Shown: positions 54,978 through 64,000 of the stretch, piece by piece
Position numbering within the stretch: position 1 is the first letter of the stretch
Layout of the letters: the number at the start of each line of letters is the position of its first letter
Origin: Sediminicoccus sp. KRV36
GTDB taxonomy: Bacteria; Pseudomonadota; Alphaproteobacteria; Acetobacterales; Acetobacteraceae
Direction: 5' to 3'
Length of the DNA stretch: 64,000 nt
NCBI RefSeq assembly: GCF_023243115.1
Contig: NZ_CP085081.1
Coordinates: forward strand, 496,001 to 560,000
Made by a program: the position numbers and the translations under genes
Notes under the pieces: model-generated
What the model was told of the DNA's origin: nothing
What the model saw: the letters and a program-made list of their open reading frames with translations, nothing else
Databases searched by the model: none

Positions 54978-55744
54978 TCACCACGGAGCGCCAGAACAAC
55001 GGCGTGGCGCTGATCACGCTGGATCGTCCGGCCGCGCGCAACGCGCTCAGCATCGCCATGCTGGAAGCGCTGCGCGACGCGCTGCACGCGGCCGTGGATG
55101 CGCGCTGCATCGTGTTGGCGGCGCATGGCCCGGCCTTCTCCGCCGGCCATGATCTGCGGGAGCTTACCGCGGCGCGTGCCGAGGCGGATGGCGGGCGCGA
55201 TTTCTATGCGCGCACCATGGCCCTGTGCAGCCAGGTGATGCAGCAGGTGGTGAACCACCCTGTGCCGGTCATCGCCGCCGTGGAGGGCATCGCGACCGCC
55301 GCCGGCTGCCAGCTTGTGGCAAGCTGCGACCTGGCCGTGGCCACGCCGGCCAGCAGGTTCTGCACGCCGGGCGTGGATATCGCGCTGTTCTGCTCGACGC
55401 CCGCCGTGGCCGTTGCGCGCGCCATTCCGCGCAAGGCCGCGATGGAAATGCTGCTCACCGGCCGGATGGTCTCGGCCGAGGAGGCGAAGGCGCTCGGCCT
55501 GATCAACCGCGTGGCCGAGGATGCGCGGGCCGAGGCGCTGGCGCTGGCCGCCAGCATCGCCGCGCGCTCCGCCGTTACGGTGCGGTTGGGCAAGCGCGGC
55601 TTCAACGCGCAATGCGGCATGCCGCTGGCCGAAGCATATGATGCGGCGAGCGCCGTGATGGTCGAGAACATGATGGCCGCCGACGCGGAGGAGGGTATCG
55701 GCGCCTTCCTCGGCAAGCGCGCGCCCCATTGGCAGGACAGGTAA
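54974..55744 (+). CDS. ECHDC3-like crotonase family protein
   Basis: A 256-residue crotonase. Oxyanion-hole motifs are 'AFSAGHDLREL' (55-63) and 'EGIATAAGCQL' (104-114). At the catalytic Glu position of enoyl-CoA hydratase it reads 'CTPGVDIALFCSTP', with Gly133 instead of Glu. The pattern is close to the ECHDC3 group, which lacks the usual glutamates, so hydratase activity is doubtful. It is coupled to the PrpE-like gene and followed by an acyl-CoA synthetase. Confidence 0.82.
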   Translation: MITTERQNNGVALITLDRPAARNALSIAMLEALRDALHAAVDARCIVLAAHGPAFSAGHDLRELTAARAEADGGRDFYARTMALCSQVMQQVVNHPVPVIAAVEGIATAAGCQLVASCDLAVATPASRFCTPGVDIALFCSTPAVAVARAIPRKAAMEMLLTGRMVSAEEAKALGLINRVAEDARAEALALAASIAARSAVTVRLGKRGFNAQCGMPLAEAYDAASAVMVENMMAADAEEGIGAFLGKRAPHWQDR

Positions 55745-55748
55745 CCCC

Positions 55749-57365
55749 ATGGCCGCTTCCGATTACGATGCCCTCCCGCGCGTCGCCGCCAATCACCAGC
55801 CGCTGACGCCGCTGCTGTTCCTCGAACGCACGGCCGAAGTGTTTCCTGGCCATGTCGCGGTGATCCATGGCCGCATCCGCCGCTCCTATGCCGAGTTGCG
55901 GTTGCGCAGCGTGAAGCTCGCCCATGCGCTGCATCTGCGCGGCTTGCGGCGCGGCGACACGGTGGCCGCCCTCCTGCCCAATACGCCCGCCATGCTGGAA
56001 TGCCACTACGGCGTGCCCATGGCCGGCTGTGTGCTGAACACGATCAACACGCGCCTCGACGCCGCGACCATCGCCTATATCCTGGATCACGGCGAAGCGC
56101 GGATCGTCATCGTGGATCGCGAATTCATCCCCGTGCTGCGCGCGGCCCTCGTGCAATGCGCGAACAAGCCCACCATCATCGAGGTGAATGACAGCGAGGC
56201 GCCCTCGGATGAGACGCTCGGCGGCCAGGATTACGAGGAGCTGCTGGGCGAGGGCGATGAAACCTTCGCCTGGCCGATGCCGGCCGATGAGTGGGATGCG
56301 ATTGCGCTGAACTACACCTCGGGCACCACGGGCAAGCCCAAGGGGGTGGTGTATCATCATCGCGGTGCGCAATTGCTGGCCATCGGCAATGTGCTCTCGG
56401 CCGGGATGGCGCGGCATCCGGTCTATCTCTGGACCTTGCCGATGTTCCATTGCAATGGCTGGTGCTTCCCCTGGACCATCACGGCGATGGCGGGCACGCA
56501 TGTCTGCCTGCGCGCCGTGCGCGGCCCCATCATGTGGTCGCTGATCGCGGAGCATGGTGTCACGCACATGTGCGGTGCGCCGATCGTGATGGGCACGCTG
56601 CTGGCGACCCCGGCGGCGGAGCAGCGCCCCTTGCCGGGCTCGGTCACCTTCGTCGTCGCGGGCGCCCCACCGCCGGAAGCCGTGCTGGCGGCCATGCGCG
56701 CGGCGGGCTTCGCCGTGCTGCATGTCTATGGCCTGACCGAGGTCTATGGCCCCGCCGTCACCAATGAATGGCACGCGGAGTGGGATCGCGCCCCCGCCGC
56801 CGAGCAGGCGAAGCTCATGGCGCGCCAGGGTGTGCGCTACGTTCCGCTGGAGGCGCTGGATGTGATGGACCCTGCCACCATGCAGCCCGTCCCCGCCGAT
56901 GGCGTCGCGATGGGCGAGGTGATGTTCCGCGGCAATGTCGTGATGAAGGGCTATCTGAAGGAACCCGCCGCGACGGATGCGGCCTTCGCCGGTGGCTGGT
57001 TCCACTCGGGCGATCTCGCGGTGAAGTATCCGGATGGATATATCCAGTTGCGGGATCGCTCCAAGGACATCATCATTTCGGGCGGTGAAAACATCTCGTC
57101 CATCGAAGTGGAGGATGCGCTCTACAAGCATCCGGCCGTGGCGCTGGCGGCCGTGGTGGCGCAGCCCGATGACAAATGGGGCGAGGTGCCCTGCGCCTTT
57201 GTGGAGCTGCGCCCTGGCATGAACGCGACCGAGGCCGAGATCATCGCCCATTGCCGCACGCTCATGGCCGGCTTCAAGGCGCCCAAGCGCGTGGTCTTCA
57301 CCGAATTGCCCAAGACCAGCACGGGCAAGATCCAGAAACACGTGCTGCGCGCCGGCATCCGGTGA
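55749..57365 (+). CDS. Medium/long-chain acyl-CoA synthetase
   Basis: A 538-residue ANL enzyme. The phosphate loop is 'YTSGTTGKPKGVV', A5 is 'YGLTEVYGPA', 'YPDGYIQLRDRSKDIIISGG' is the A8 hinge region and Lys527 in 'STGKIQKHVL' is the catalytic C-terminal lysine. It matches the fatty-acid/DmdB-like acyl-CoA ligases. It starts four bases after the ECHDC3-like gene, so the three enzymes likely serve one acid substrate class. Confidence 0.86.
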   Translation: MAASDYDALPRVAANHQPLTPLLFLERTAEVFPGHVAVIHGRIRRSYAELRLRSVKLAHALHLRGLRRGDTVAALLPNTPAMLECHYGVPMAGCVLNTINTRLDAATIAYILDHGEARIVIVDREFIPVLRAALVQCANKPTIIEVNDSEAPSDETLGGQDYEELLGEGDETFAWPMPADEWDAIALNYTSGTTGKPKGVVYHHRGAQLLAIGNVLSAGMARHPVYLWTLPMFHCNGWCFPWTITAMAGTHVCLRAVRGPIMWSLIAEHGVTHMCGAPIVMGTLLATPAAEQRPLPGSVTFVVAGAPPPEAVLAAMRAAGFAVLHVYGLTEVYGPAVTNEWHAEWDRAPAAEQAKLMARQGVRYVPLEALDVMDPATMQPVPADGVAMGEVMFRGNVVMKGYLKEPAATDAAFAGGWFHSGDLAVKYPDGYIQLRDRSKDIIISGGENISSIEVEDALYKHPAVALAAVVAQPDDKWGEVPCAFVELRPGMNATEAEIIAHCRTLMAGFKAPKRVVFTELPKTSTGKIQKHVLRAGIR

Positions 57366-57411
57366 GGCGCGCCGCCCCATCCATCAACGTCCACAAGTGA
57401 GAAGATGCCTC

Positions 57412-58626
57412 ATGGCTGATCTGCCCCGTCCCCCTGCCCTGTCCCGCCGGGCACTCCTGGCGACCAGTGCGCCCCTGGCGCTGGCCGGATGCGCCTTGCC
57501 GACGCGGCTGCCGGCGGTGCCCTCCGCGCAGCGCCCGCAGGTGACGGTGCTGGGCCTGCCCAATGAGCGCTTCTTCCCGACGGAGCATGCCGGGCAGTTG
57601 GGCTTGCAGCAGGAATTCGTTGCCGCCATGCAGCGCAACATGGCCAGGCGCGGCCTCGCACCTGGCGCTGCCTTTCCGGAGCTGGACCTGCTCGCCATTT
57701 CCGGCGGTGGGGAGGATGGGGCCTTTGGCGCCGGCATGCTCGTGGGTTGGTCCGAGCTTGGAACCCGACCGGATTTCTTTCTGGTCACTGGCGTCAGCAC
57801 GGGGGCACTGACCGCCCCCTTCGCCTTTGTCGGCAGCTCCTCGGATGCGGCGCTGCGCAGCGTCTATACCGAGATCACCCTGGCCGACATCCTGAACCAG
57901 CGATACTTCACCGCCGCCATCTTCGATGACGCGATGGCGGATAACAGCCCGCTGTTTCGCACCATCTCCCGTTATGTGAATGAGCAGATGCTGGCCGAAA
58001 TCGCCCGCGGCTATGATTCCGGGCGGCTGCTGCTGATCGGCACCACCAACCTCGATGCCGAGCGGCCGGTGATCTGGAATATCGGTGCCATCGCCAAGAG
58101 CGGCCATCCGCGCGCGCTGGATACGGTGCGGCGCATCATGCTCGCCTCGGCGGCGATTCCGGGGGCCTTCGCGCCCGTGCTGTTCGATGTGAATGTGGCC
58201 GGCGTTCCGCACCAGGAACTGCATGTGGATGGCGGCGTTTTCGCGCAGGCCTTCCTCTATCCGGCCAGCGTGGGGGATTTGCGGCGGCAGCGCATCGCCC
58301 AACGCCTGCCTACCGCCCCGGCCCGGGCGTGGATCATCCGCAACGCGCGCCTCGAACCCAAGGGCAGCGAGGTGAATCGGCGCACGCTCGGCATTGTCGG
58401 GCGGGCCGTTGGCTCGATGATCGCGGCCTCGGGCTATAACGACATCATCCGGATGTACTTCGCGGCCGAACGGGACCGGGTGGATTACAACCTGGCCTTC
58501 ATCCGGGATGACTTCACCGTCCCCTACGGACTGCCCTTCGATCAGGCCTATATGCGGCCGCTGTTCGAATATGGACGGGAGCGGATGCTGCGCGGGGATA
58601 TCTGGGTGAAGCGCCCACCTGCCTGA
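57412..58626 (+). CDS. Patatin-like phospholipase lipoprotein
   Basis: A 404-residue protein. 'LALAGC' (Cys27) is a lipobox after a basic, hydrophobic start, so it is probably a lipoprotein. The patatin Ser-Asp dyad is intact: oxyanion 'GGGEDGAFG' (98-106), Ser129 in 'GVSTG' and Asp273 in 'HVDGGVF'. It hydrolyses acyl lipids, possibly providing fatty acids for the acyl-CoA synthetase upstream. ATG 57412 is preferred over GTG 57397. Confidence 0.85.
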   Translation: MADLPRPPALSRRALLATSAPLALAGCALPTRLPAVPSAQRPQVTVLGLPNERFFPTEHAGQLGLQQEFVAAMQRNMARRGLAPGAAFPELDLLAISGGGEDGAFGAGMLVGWSELGTRPDFFLVTGVSTGALTAPFAFVGSSSDAALRSVYTEITLADILNQRYFTAAIFDDAMADNSPLFRTISRYVNEQMLAEIARGYDSGRLLLIGTTNLDAERPVIWNIGAIAKSGHPRALDTVRRIMLASAAIPGAFAPVLFDVNVAGVPHQELHVDGGVFAQAFLYPASVGDLRRQRIAQRLPTAPARAWIIRNARLEPKGSEVNRRTLGIVGRAVGSMIAASGYNDIIRMYFAAERDRVDYNLAFIRDDFTVPYGLPFDQAYMRPLFEYGRERMLRGDIWVKRPPA

Positions 58627-58635
58627 ACGTCCCCG

Positions 58636-59343
58636 TCAGGCGGTCATCAGCCCGATCCGGTCTTCCTCGAAGACGCCGCAGGTGAGCGGCCCGCCAAAGA
58701 CGGCGCCGGTGTCGAGGTTGACGCGGTTCTCGCGCAGATCCGCCACGCGCTCGCGCACCGGCGTGTGGCCATGCACGATGAAGGCGCCGTGATCCGCCTC
58801 ACTGTCGAGGAAGGCGCCACGGATGCGCATCAGATCGTCGGGCGCTTGCGCATCGAGCGGGATGCCCGGACGCACGCCGGCATGGGCGAAGAAATAGGGG
58901 CCGACGCGGTGGCTCAATGCCAGGCCGCGCAGGAATTGCTGGTGCCCGGCGGGAATGCCCGTGGCCCAGCTTTCGCGCGGCGCGTATTCGGCCATGCCCC
59001 AGCTCACCAGGGCTTCGCGGCCCCCGTAATACATCCAGTCCGTCGCACTCGGCGCATCGCCGTCGAGGGCGGCGAGCAGCGTGGCCTCGTGATTGCCGCA
59101 CAGGTTGATGACGGGGCAGGCGTCGAAGCCCATGGCAGCGTCCAGCGCACCGGCGGAATCCGGCCCGCGGTCAATGAAATCGCCCAGGTGGATCAGCCGC
59201 GCGCCGGAGGTGGGGTTCTCCTTCAGATCCGCGCGGATCAGCTCATGCAGGGCCCGCAGCTTGTCCGCGCAGCCATGGACGTCGCCAATCGCATAGATGC
59301 GCGTCCCTGTGGGAAGCACCGCCGGCGATTTCAGCCACCTCAT
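58636..59343 (-). CDS. PPP-family metallophosphatase
   Basis: A 235-residue protein of the PPP/ApaH-like metallophosphoesterase superfamily: 'IGDVHG' (19-24), 'LGDFIDRG' (53-60) and 'GNHE' (83-86), then 'FAHAGVRPG' and 'HGHTP'. These bind two metals. Bacterial members act on phosphoproteins or on diadenosine tetraphosphate. It is convergent with the patatin-like gene (nine bases apart). Confidence 0.88.
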   Translation of the reverse strand: MRWLKSPAVLPTGTRIYAIGDVHGCADKLRALHELIRADLKENPTSGARLIHLGDFIDRGPDSAGALDAAMGFDACPVINLCGNHEATLLAALDGDAPSATDWMYYGGREALVSWGMAEYAPRESWATGIPAGHQQFLRGLALSHRVGPYFFAHAGVRPGIPLDAQAPDDLMRIRGAFLDSEADHGAFIVHGHTPVRERVADLRENRVNLDTGAVFGGPLTCGVFEEDRIGLMTA

Positions 59344-59367
59344 GCGTCGGAGCTGCGGGAGGCTTGA

Positions 59368-59418
59368 GGCAGCCCCACAGGCTGCCGCTCTGCCAGGGGC
59401 CAGGGCCAGCGGCCCTGG
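59368..59418 (-). terminator. Two hairpins after prfB
   Basis: CCAGGGCC-AGC-GGCCCTGG (59400-59418) starts directly after the prfB stop, and GGCAGCC-CCACA-GGCTGCC (59368-59386) follows. No T-run is present. Together they probably end the prfB transcript before the phosphatase gene. Confidence 0.55.
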
Positions 59419-60550
59419 CTATCGCGCGCTGGCGCTTGCATCCGACCGTGTATTGCCCACGCGCGCGGCCAGGGCGGCGGCCATGAAGTCGTCAATATCG
59501 CCATCCAGCACGGCGGAGGGATTGCCCTTCTCCAGCCCTGAACGCAGATCCTTCACCAGCTGGTAGGGCTGCAGCACGTAGTTCCGGATCTGGTGGCCCC
59601 AGCCGATATCCGTCTTGCCCGCCTCGATGCCATCGCTGATGGCTTCGCGCTTGCGCAGCTCCAGCTCATAGAGGCGCGCCTTCAACATATCCATCGCTAT
59701 GACGCGGTTGCGGTGCTGCGAGCGGTCCTGCGTGGAGGCCGCGACGGTCCCGGTCGGGATATGGGTGAAGCGCACGCCGGATTCGGTCTTGTTGACGTGC
59801 TGCCCACCAGCACCCGAGGCACGGAAGGTGTCGGTCTTGATATCGGCCGGGTTGATCTCGATCTCGATCTTGTCGTCGATCACCGGATAGACATAGACGC
59901 TGGCGAAGCTGGTCTGCCGCTTGTCATTGCCGCCGAAGGGGCTGATGCGCACCAGGCGGTGCACGCCCGTCTCGGTCTTCAGCCAGCCAAAGGCATTGGG
60001 GCCGGTGACCTGGAGGGTGGCGGATTTGATGCCCGCCTCCTCGCCCTCGGATTGCTCGGTCAGCGTCGCCTTGTAGCCCCGGCGCTCGGCCCAGCGCATG
60101 TACATGCGCATGAGCATCTCCGCCCAGTCCTGCGCCTCGGTGCCGCCGGCGCCGGCATTCACTTCGAGGTAGGCGTCATTCGGGTCGGCCTCGCCCGAGA
60201 GCAGGCTTTCGATCTCGCGGCGCTTGGCTTCGGCGGCGAAGCTGACCAGATCCGCCACGGCGGCATCGGCGGTCGCGGCGTCGCTTTCGGCCTCGGCCAT
60301 CTCGATGAGTTCGAGGGCATCGGCCACGGATTGTTCGAGGCGCTGCACGCCTTCCACCTGTTCCACCAGCCGGCCGCGTTCGCGCATCAGCTTGGTGGCC
60401 TCGGTGGCGTCATTCCACAGGGCGGGGTCTTCGGCCTTCGCGTTCAGTTCAGCGAGGCGAATGAGGGAAGCATCCCAGTCAAAGATGCCTCCTCAGCAGG
60501 GTCACCGAGGCGGTGATCTGCTCTTGAAGCTGGAGGGCGTCTGCGCGCAT
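59419..60550 (-). CDS. prfB: Peptide chain release factor 2, with programmed +1 frameshift
   Basis: The reading begins at ATG 60550 and 23 codons later meets CTT TGA (60484-60479). Shifting +1 there continues into the long frame (GAC at 60480-60478) that ends at 59419, giving 376 residues. The stop-recognition motif SPF is at 203-205 and the catalytic GGQ at 248-250 ('[16 protein letters not shown]'). RF2 releases peptides at UGA and UAA; low RF2 lets the ribosome pause at UGA and shift. It begins six bases after the PBP1A stop. Confidence 0.95.
60479..60493 (-). promoter_or_regulatory. prfB frameshift site with internal Shine-Dalgarno
   Basis: On the minus strand AGGAGG (60493-60488) lies three bases before the slippery CTT TGA C (60484-60478). 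This is the same arrangement as in E. coli prfB, where the internal Shine-Dalgarno pulls the ribosome forward. It makes RF2 synthesis self-regulating. Confidence 0.95.
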
Positions 60551-60556
60551 GGGGGC

Positions 60557-63115
60557 TCAGTAAAGCCCCCCGAGTCCGCTGTCCACCCGGGCGGCGGCAC
60601 CGGAGCCCATTTCGGTCGGCACGGTGGCGGCATTCTCGGTGCCCGGGCGGAAGGCCTCGAGAATGGTCTCGCCGCGATCCGTCTGGATGCGCACCAGGGC
60701 CACGCCGGGCGGCGCGCGGAAGGGCACGGCGGGGCTGCCGGCCAGCGCGGCGGCGATCACCTCGCGGAAGATCGGCGCGGCATTGGTGCCGCCCGTCTCA
60801 CCCTGGCCGAGGCTGCGCGGATCATCATAGCCGATCCAGACGGCCACCACGATATCGGGCGTGAAGCCGACGAACCAGTTATCCTTGTAGTCATCCGTGG
60901 TGCCGGTCTTGCCGGCGATCGGGCGGTTCAGCCCCGCGCCGGCCCGCCCGCCGGTGCCGCGCTGCACGGCCCCTTGCAGGATGCTGGTGATCTGGAAGGC
61001 GGCGATGGGATCGGCGATCTGCCGGCGATTATCGGTGAAGCGCGGCGGGCCGCCCTCCGGGCCGGCGGCACAGGCGCCGCAATCGCGGTTGGAGCTGCGC
61101 CAGATGACGCGGCCGCGCTGGTCCTGCACGGAGTCGATCAGCGTGGGTTCCACGCGCCGCCCGCCATTGACGAAGCTGGCATAGCCGGCCGCCTGGCGCA
61201 GCACCGTCGTCTCGCCCGCGCCGAGGCTCATGGAGAGGAAACGCGGCATGTTCTCGATGACGCCGAAGCGGCCGGCGGTCTCGCTGACGCGCTCCATGCC
61301 GACCTCCTGCGCGATCCGCACCGTGACGAGGTTGAGGCTGCGTTCGAGCGCAGAACGCATGGTCACATAGCCGCCGCTGGAGCCGCCGCCGTAATTGCCC
61401 GGCCGCCAGACGCCCTGCGGCGTGGCGATTTCCACCCCGCCGTCGAGGAAGCGCTGGTTGGGCGGAATGCCCTGCTCCAGCGCCGAGATATAGACGTAAG
61501 GCTTGAAGGAGGAGCCAGGCTGGCGCATCGCCTGGCTCGCGCGGTTGAACTGGCTGCGCTCATAGCTCCAGCCGCCGGACATGGCGAGGACACGGCCCGT
61601 ATTGGGGTCGAGTGCGACGACGGCCCCCTCCACATCCGGGATCTGGCGCAGCAGCACCCGATCGGCCCGCGGCGCGGCAGCGCCGGCGCGGGGCGGCGTG
61701 GCGGGGGCGGCGGCGGCCGGCGCCGGCTCCAGCATGACGACATCGCCGAGCGCCAGCACATCGCCGATGCGGCGGGGCGGGTTGCCCAGCCGGACCGGCT
61801 GCGTGCCCTGGCTCGGGATCACGGGGCGCGCCCAGGCGAGATCCTCCAGCAGGATGGTGCCCGTGCGCGGCTCGGCCGGGGCGCGCAGATGGGCGCGCTC
61901 GAACCAGCCGACGCGCGCCTCGCGGTCGCGGATTTCCAGGATGACGCCATGGCGCCATTCCGGGAGGATGCCCGGCGGCCGGCCGAAAGCCTCCAGCGCG
62001 GGCAGCCATTCGGCCGGGGCATGCGCGCTTTTGGCCAGCGGCCCGCGCCAGCCGCCGCGGCGGCGGTCAAAGGCCAGCAGGCCGTTGCGCAGGGCCACCT
62101 CGGTCGCCGCCTGGAGCGCCGGATCGAGGCTGGTGCGGACGACGAGGCCGCCCCCCTGGGTCTGCTCCTGCCCGAAGCGCGAAATCAGCTCGCGGCGCAC
62201 ATCCTCGGTGAAATGGCCACCCACCGGCACCACTTCGGGGCGGCGCAGAGGGCGGGCGAGGATGGTCTCGGCATGGGCGGCCGCGGCTTCCTGCGGGGTG
62301 ATCACGCGGTCTTCCAGCATGCGGTCCAGCACCCAGTCGCGGCGAATGCGGGCCTGGTCGGGGAAGCGCAGCGGATTGTAGTTGTTCGGCGCCTTGGGCA
62401 GGGCGGCCAGGAAGGCCATCTCCGAGATGGTGAGCTCCTCCAGCGCCTTGTTGAAATAGGCCTGGGCGGCTGCGGCCACGCCATAGGCCTGAGCGCCGAG
62501 GAAAATCTCGTTCAGGTAGATTTCCAGGATGCGGGATTTCGGCAGGGCGTTCTCCAGCCGGATCGCCAGCAGCGCCTCCCGCGCCTTGCGCAGCACGGTG
62601 CGGTCACTGCCGACCAGCATGTTCTTCGCGACCTGCTGCGTGATGGTCGAAGCGCCGACCATCCGCCGGCCAGTGCCATATTGCTCCAGATTGGTGATGA
62701 CGGCGCGGAGCACGGCGATGGGGTCCACGCCGCGATGGCTCTCGAAATTCTGGTCCTCGGCGGAAATGAAGGCCTGCTGGAGGCGGCGCGGGATCGCCTC
62801 GATGGGCACGAAGACGCGCCGCTCGGCGGCGAGTTCGGCCATCAGGCGGCTATCGCCGGCGTAGATGCGGCTCATCTGCGGGGGTGAGTAATCGGCCAGC
62901 CAGCGGTAATCGGGCAGGCCGGCCTCCAGGCTGCGATACAACCCATAGGCGGCGACGGCGCCCCCCAGCAGCACGACGGCGGCCAGGATAAAGAGCGAGC
63001 GGATGAAGCCGCCAAACAGCCGGAAGGGCGGGCGCTTGGGCGGCTTGGGGGGGGCGACCTTGTCCGGCCGGGGCGGGACGATCGGGGCTTCAATGGCGGG
63101 CGAAGGCGCGTTCAT
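60557..63115 (-). CDS. Penicillin-binding protein 1A
   Basis: An 852-residue bifunctional class A PBP. A basic/proline-rich N-tail precedes the membrane anchor (about 38-60). The glycosyltransferase domain has Glu120 in 'SAEDQNFESHRGVD' and 'GASTITQQ' (155-162). The transpeptidase motifs are SSFK (535-538), SLN (593-595) and KTG (736-738). It polymerises and cross-links peptidoglycan in the periplasm. An OB-like insertion sits between the domains, as in alphaproteobacterial PBP1A. prfB follows after six bases. Confidence 0.95.
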   Translation of the reverse strand: MNAPSPAIEAPIVPPRPDKVAPPKPPKRPPFRLFGGFIRSLFILAAVVLLGGAVAAYGLYRSLEAGLPDYRWLADYSPPQMSRIYAGDSRLMAELAAERRVFVPIEAIPRRLQQAFISAEDQNFESHRGVDPIAVLRAVITNLEQYGTGRRMVGASTITQQVAKNMLVGSDRTVLRKAREALLAIRLENALPKSRILEIYLNEIFLGAQAYGVAAAAQAYFNKALEELTISEMAFLAALPKAPNNYNPLRFPDQARIRRDWVLDRMLEDRVITPQEAAAAHAETILARPLRRPEVVPVGGHFTEDVRRELISRFGQEQTQGGGLVVRTSLDPALQAATEVALRNGLLAFDRRRGGWRGPLAKSAHAPAEWLPALEAFGRPPGILPEWRHGVILEIRDREARVGWFERAHLRAPAEPRTGTILLEDLAWARPVIPSQGTQPVRLGNPPRRIGDVLALGDVVMLEPAPAAAAPATPPRAGAAAPRADRVLLRQIPDVEGAVVALDPNTGRVLAMSGGWSYERSQFNRASQAMRQPGSSFKPYVYISALEQGIPPNQRFLDGGVEIATPQGVWRPGNYGGGSSGGYVTMRSALERSLNLVTVRIAQEVGMERVSETAGRFGVIENMPRFLSMSLGAGETTVLRQAAGYASFVNGGRRVEPTLIDSVQDQRGRVIWRSSNRDCGACAAGPEGGPPRFTDNRRQIADPIAAFQITSILQGAVQRGTGGRAGAGLNRPIAGKTGTTDDYKDNWFVGFTPDIVVAVWIGYDDPRSLGQGETGGTNAAPIFREVIAAALAGSPAVPFRAPPGVALVRIQTDRGETILEAFRPGTENAATVPTEMGSGAAARVDSGLGGLY

Positions 63116-63326
63116 GCGGGGCGTTTAGCACAGAATGCGCAACAATCCCGCCCCTTCTGCACAGGCTCGAAAATGCGGGGCAATGCGGCAGGAATCCGGG
63201 CTTCTGCGGCGGCTTTGGGCGTGTGCCGCCGGAGCCGCGCAAGAAAGATGAAGCCCACCTAGCTCGCCGCGTAATCTTGCTGCTACACAGGTCGCTTCCC
63301 GTTGCGGCTCCATCGGAGAGAACTGA

Positions 63327-64000
63327 ATGGCCTGGATGTCTCGCGCCTTTGCCCTGCTGGGTGCGCTCGCGCTTGTGGCGCCCGCCTCCGCGCAGAACCT
63401 CAACATGGCCGTGGGGGCGCCGGTCACGTCGATTGATCCGCATTTCCATCAACTCTCGCCGAACAATGCCGTGGCAGGCATGATCTTTGACCGGCTGATC
63501 AACACGGATGGCCAGTCGCGCATGACGCCGGGCCTGGCCGAGAGCTGGACCGCGATCGCCCCCGATGTCTGGGAATTCAAGCTTCGCCGTGGCGTGCGCT
63601 TCCACAATGGCAGCGAATTCACCGCCGAGGATGTGGCCTTCACCTTTCAGCGTGTGCCCAATGTGCCCAACAGCCCATCGAGCTTCGCGGCCTTCGTGCG
63701 CCCGATGCGCAGCGTCGAGGTGGTGGACAGCCACACGCTGCGCGTCACCACCCATGGCCCCTATCCGCTGCTGCCGCAGGACATGACCAACCTCTACATC
63801 CTCGACCGCGAGACGCATCAGGGCGTCACGACCGAGGATTTCAATGCCGGCCGCGCCGCCATCGGCACCGGGCCCTACCGCATGGTCAGCCATCGCATGG
63901 GCGATCGCATCGAGTTCGAGCGCAATGACCAGTATTTCGGCGAGCGCCCGGCCTTTGCCCGCGTGAATTACCGCATGATCACCAATGACAGCGCCCGCAC
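63327..64000 (+). CDS. Peptide-type ABC substrate-binding protein (family 5), 5' part
   Basis: The first 224 codons are present; the gene runs off the end. A signal peptide ends near 'APASAQ', then 'GAPVTSIDPHFHQLSPNN', 'LAESWTAIAPDVWEFKLRRG' and 'VRFHNGSEFTAEDVAFTFQR' match SBP_bac_5 (DppA/OppA). It binds peptides or other solutes for a Dpp-type importer. A CGGAGAG site precedes ATG 63327. The 211-base gap to PBP1A is non-coding and without a clear promoter. Confidence 0.88.
   Translation, partial: MAWMSRAFALLGALALVAPASAQNLNMAVGAPVTSIDPHFHQLSPNNAVAGMIFDRLINTDGQSRMTPGLAESWTAIAPDVWEFKLRRGVRFHNGSEFTAEDVAFTFQRVPNVPNSPSSFAAFVRPMRSVEVVDSHTLRVTTHGPYPLLPQDMTNLYILDRETHQGVTTEDFNAGRAAIGTGPYRMVSHRMGDRIEFERNDQYFGERPAFARVNYRMITNDSAR

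Noticed and set aside
60479..60481. In-frame TGA early in prfB as a sign of a pseudogene
   Set aside because: It is the conserved programmed frameshift site with internal AGGAGG.

Overview
The window is a gene-dense, very GC-rich bacterial chromosome segment with short gaps and many 4-nt gene overlaps. A DUF2312/GapR nucleoid protein next to a DUF1244 protein, a small SRP RNA just upstream of dnaX-ybaB-recR, and several Bug-type solute receptors point to an alphaproteobacterium. An Acetobacteraceae member close to Roseomonas/Roseococcus is my inference; no rRNA is present to prove it.

Layout. 1-5.5 kb: the end of hemW, then a catabolic block of Bug receptor, GlcG-like protein, class III CoA-transferase, HMG-CoA-lyase-like enzyme and a second Bug receptor. 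5.6-8.4 kb: an EmrAB-type efflux pump. 8.4-11.4 kb: recR, ybaB, dnaX and the SRP RNA. 11.5-14.8 kb: small secreted proteins, nudC and a 17-bp tandem repeat. 14.8-19.4 kb: a complete sugar or glycerol-phosphate type ABC importer. 19.4-22.2 kb: an FAD amine oxidase and a PLP dehydratase. 22.2-29.1 kb: secA, a parvulin, argJ, a GNAT-Nudix fusion and a CinA-like protein. 29.1-32.9 kb: AstE-like and ArgE-like amidohydrolases and an MlrC-type M81 peptidase. 32.9-33.4 kb: a decayed stretch with a possible transposase remnant.

33.4-47.6 kb is the most striking region: an aryl-polyene (APE, xanthomonadin-like) locus. A 12-gene minus-strand operon encodes ACP, aryl/acyl ligase, two hotdog dehydratases, LpxL-like acyltransferase, LolA-like carrier, MMPL exporter, two ketosynthases, ketoreductase, an FAD enzyme with the halogenase WxWxIP motif, and a methyltransferase. 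Almost every junction is a 4-nt stop/start overlap. A divergent pair (COG4648-like membrane protein, polysaccharide deacetylase) and a separate glycosyltransferase/acyltransferase pair follow. The genes suggest a membrane-anchored, exported, possibly halogenated and methylated aryl polyene lipid.

47.7-53 kb: a UbiE-like methyltransferase, gapR, a DUF1244 protein, an AlkA-like glycosylase, an LctP-type permease and an EamA transporter. 53-58.6 kb: a fatty-acid/propionate activation operon (PrpE-like, ECHDC3-like, acyl-CoA synthetase, patatin-like lipoprotein). 58.6-63.1 kb: a PPP-type phosphatase, prfB with its programmed +1 frameshift, and penicillin-binding protein 1A. The window ends inside a peptide-type ABC substrate-binding protein.

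Four copies of a two-hairpin intergenic element (5559, 14161, 15985, 28293) and a shared TTGTC-N2-GACAA operator-like palindrome (2371, 8414) are the main non-coding signals.
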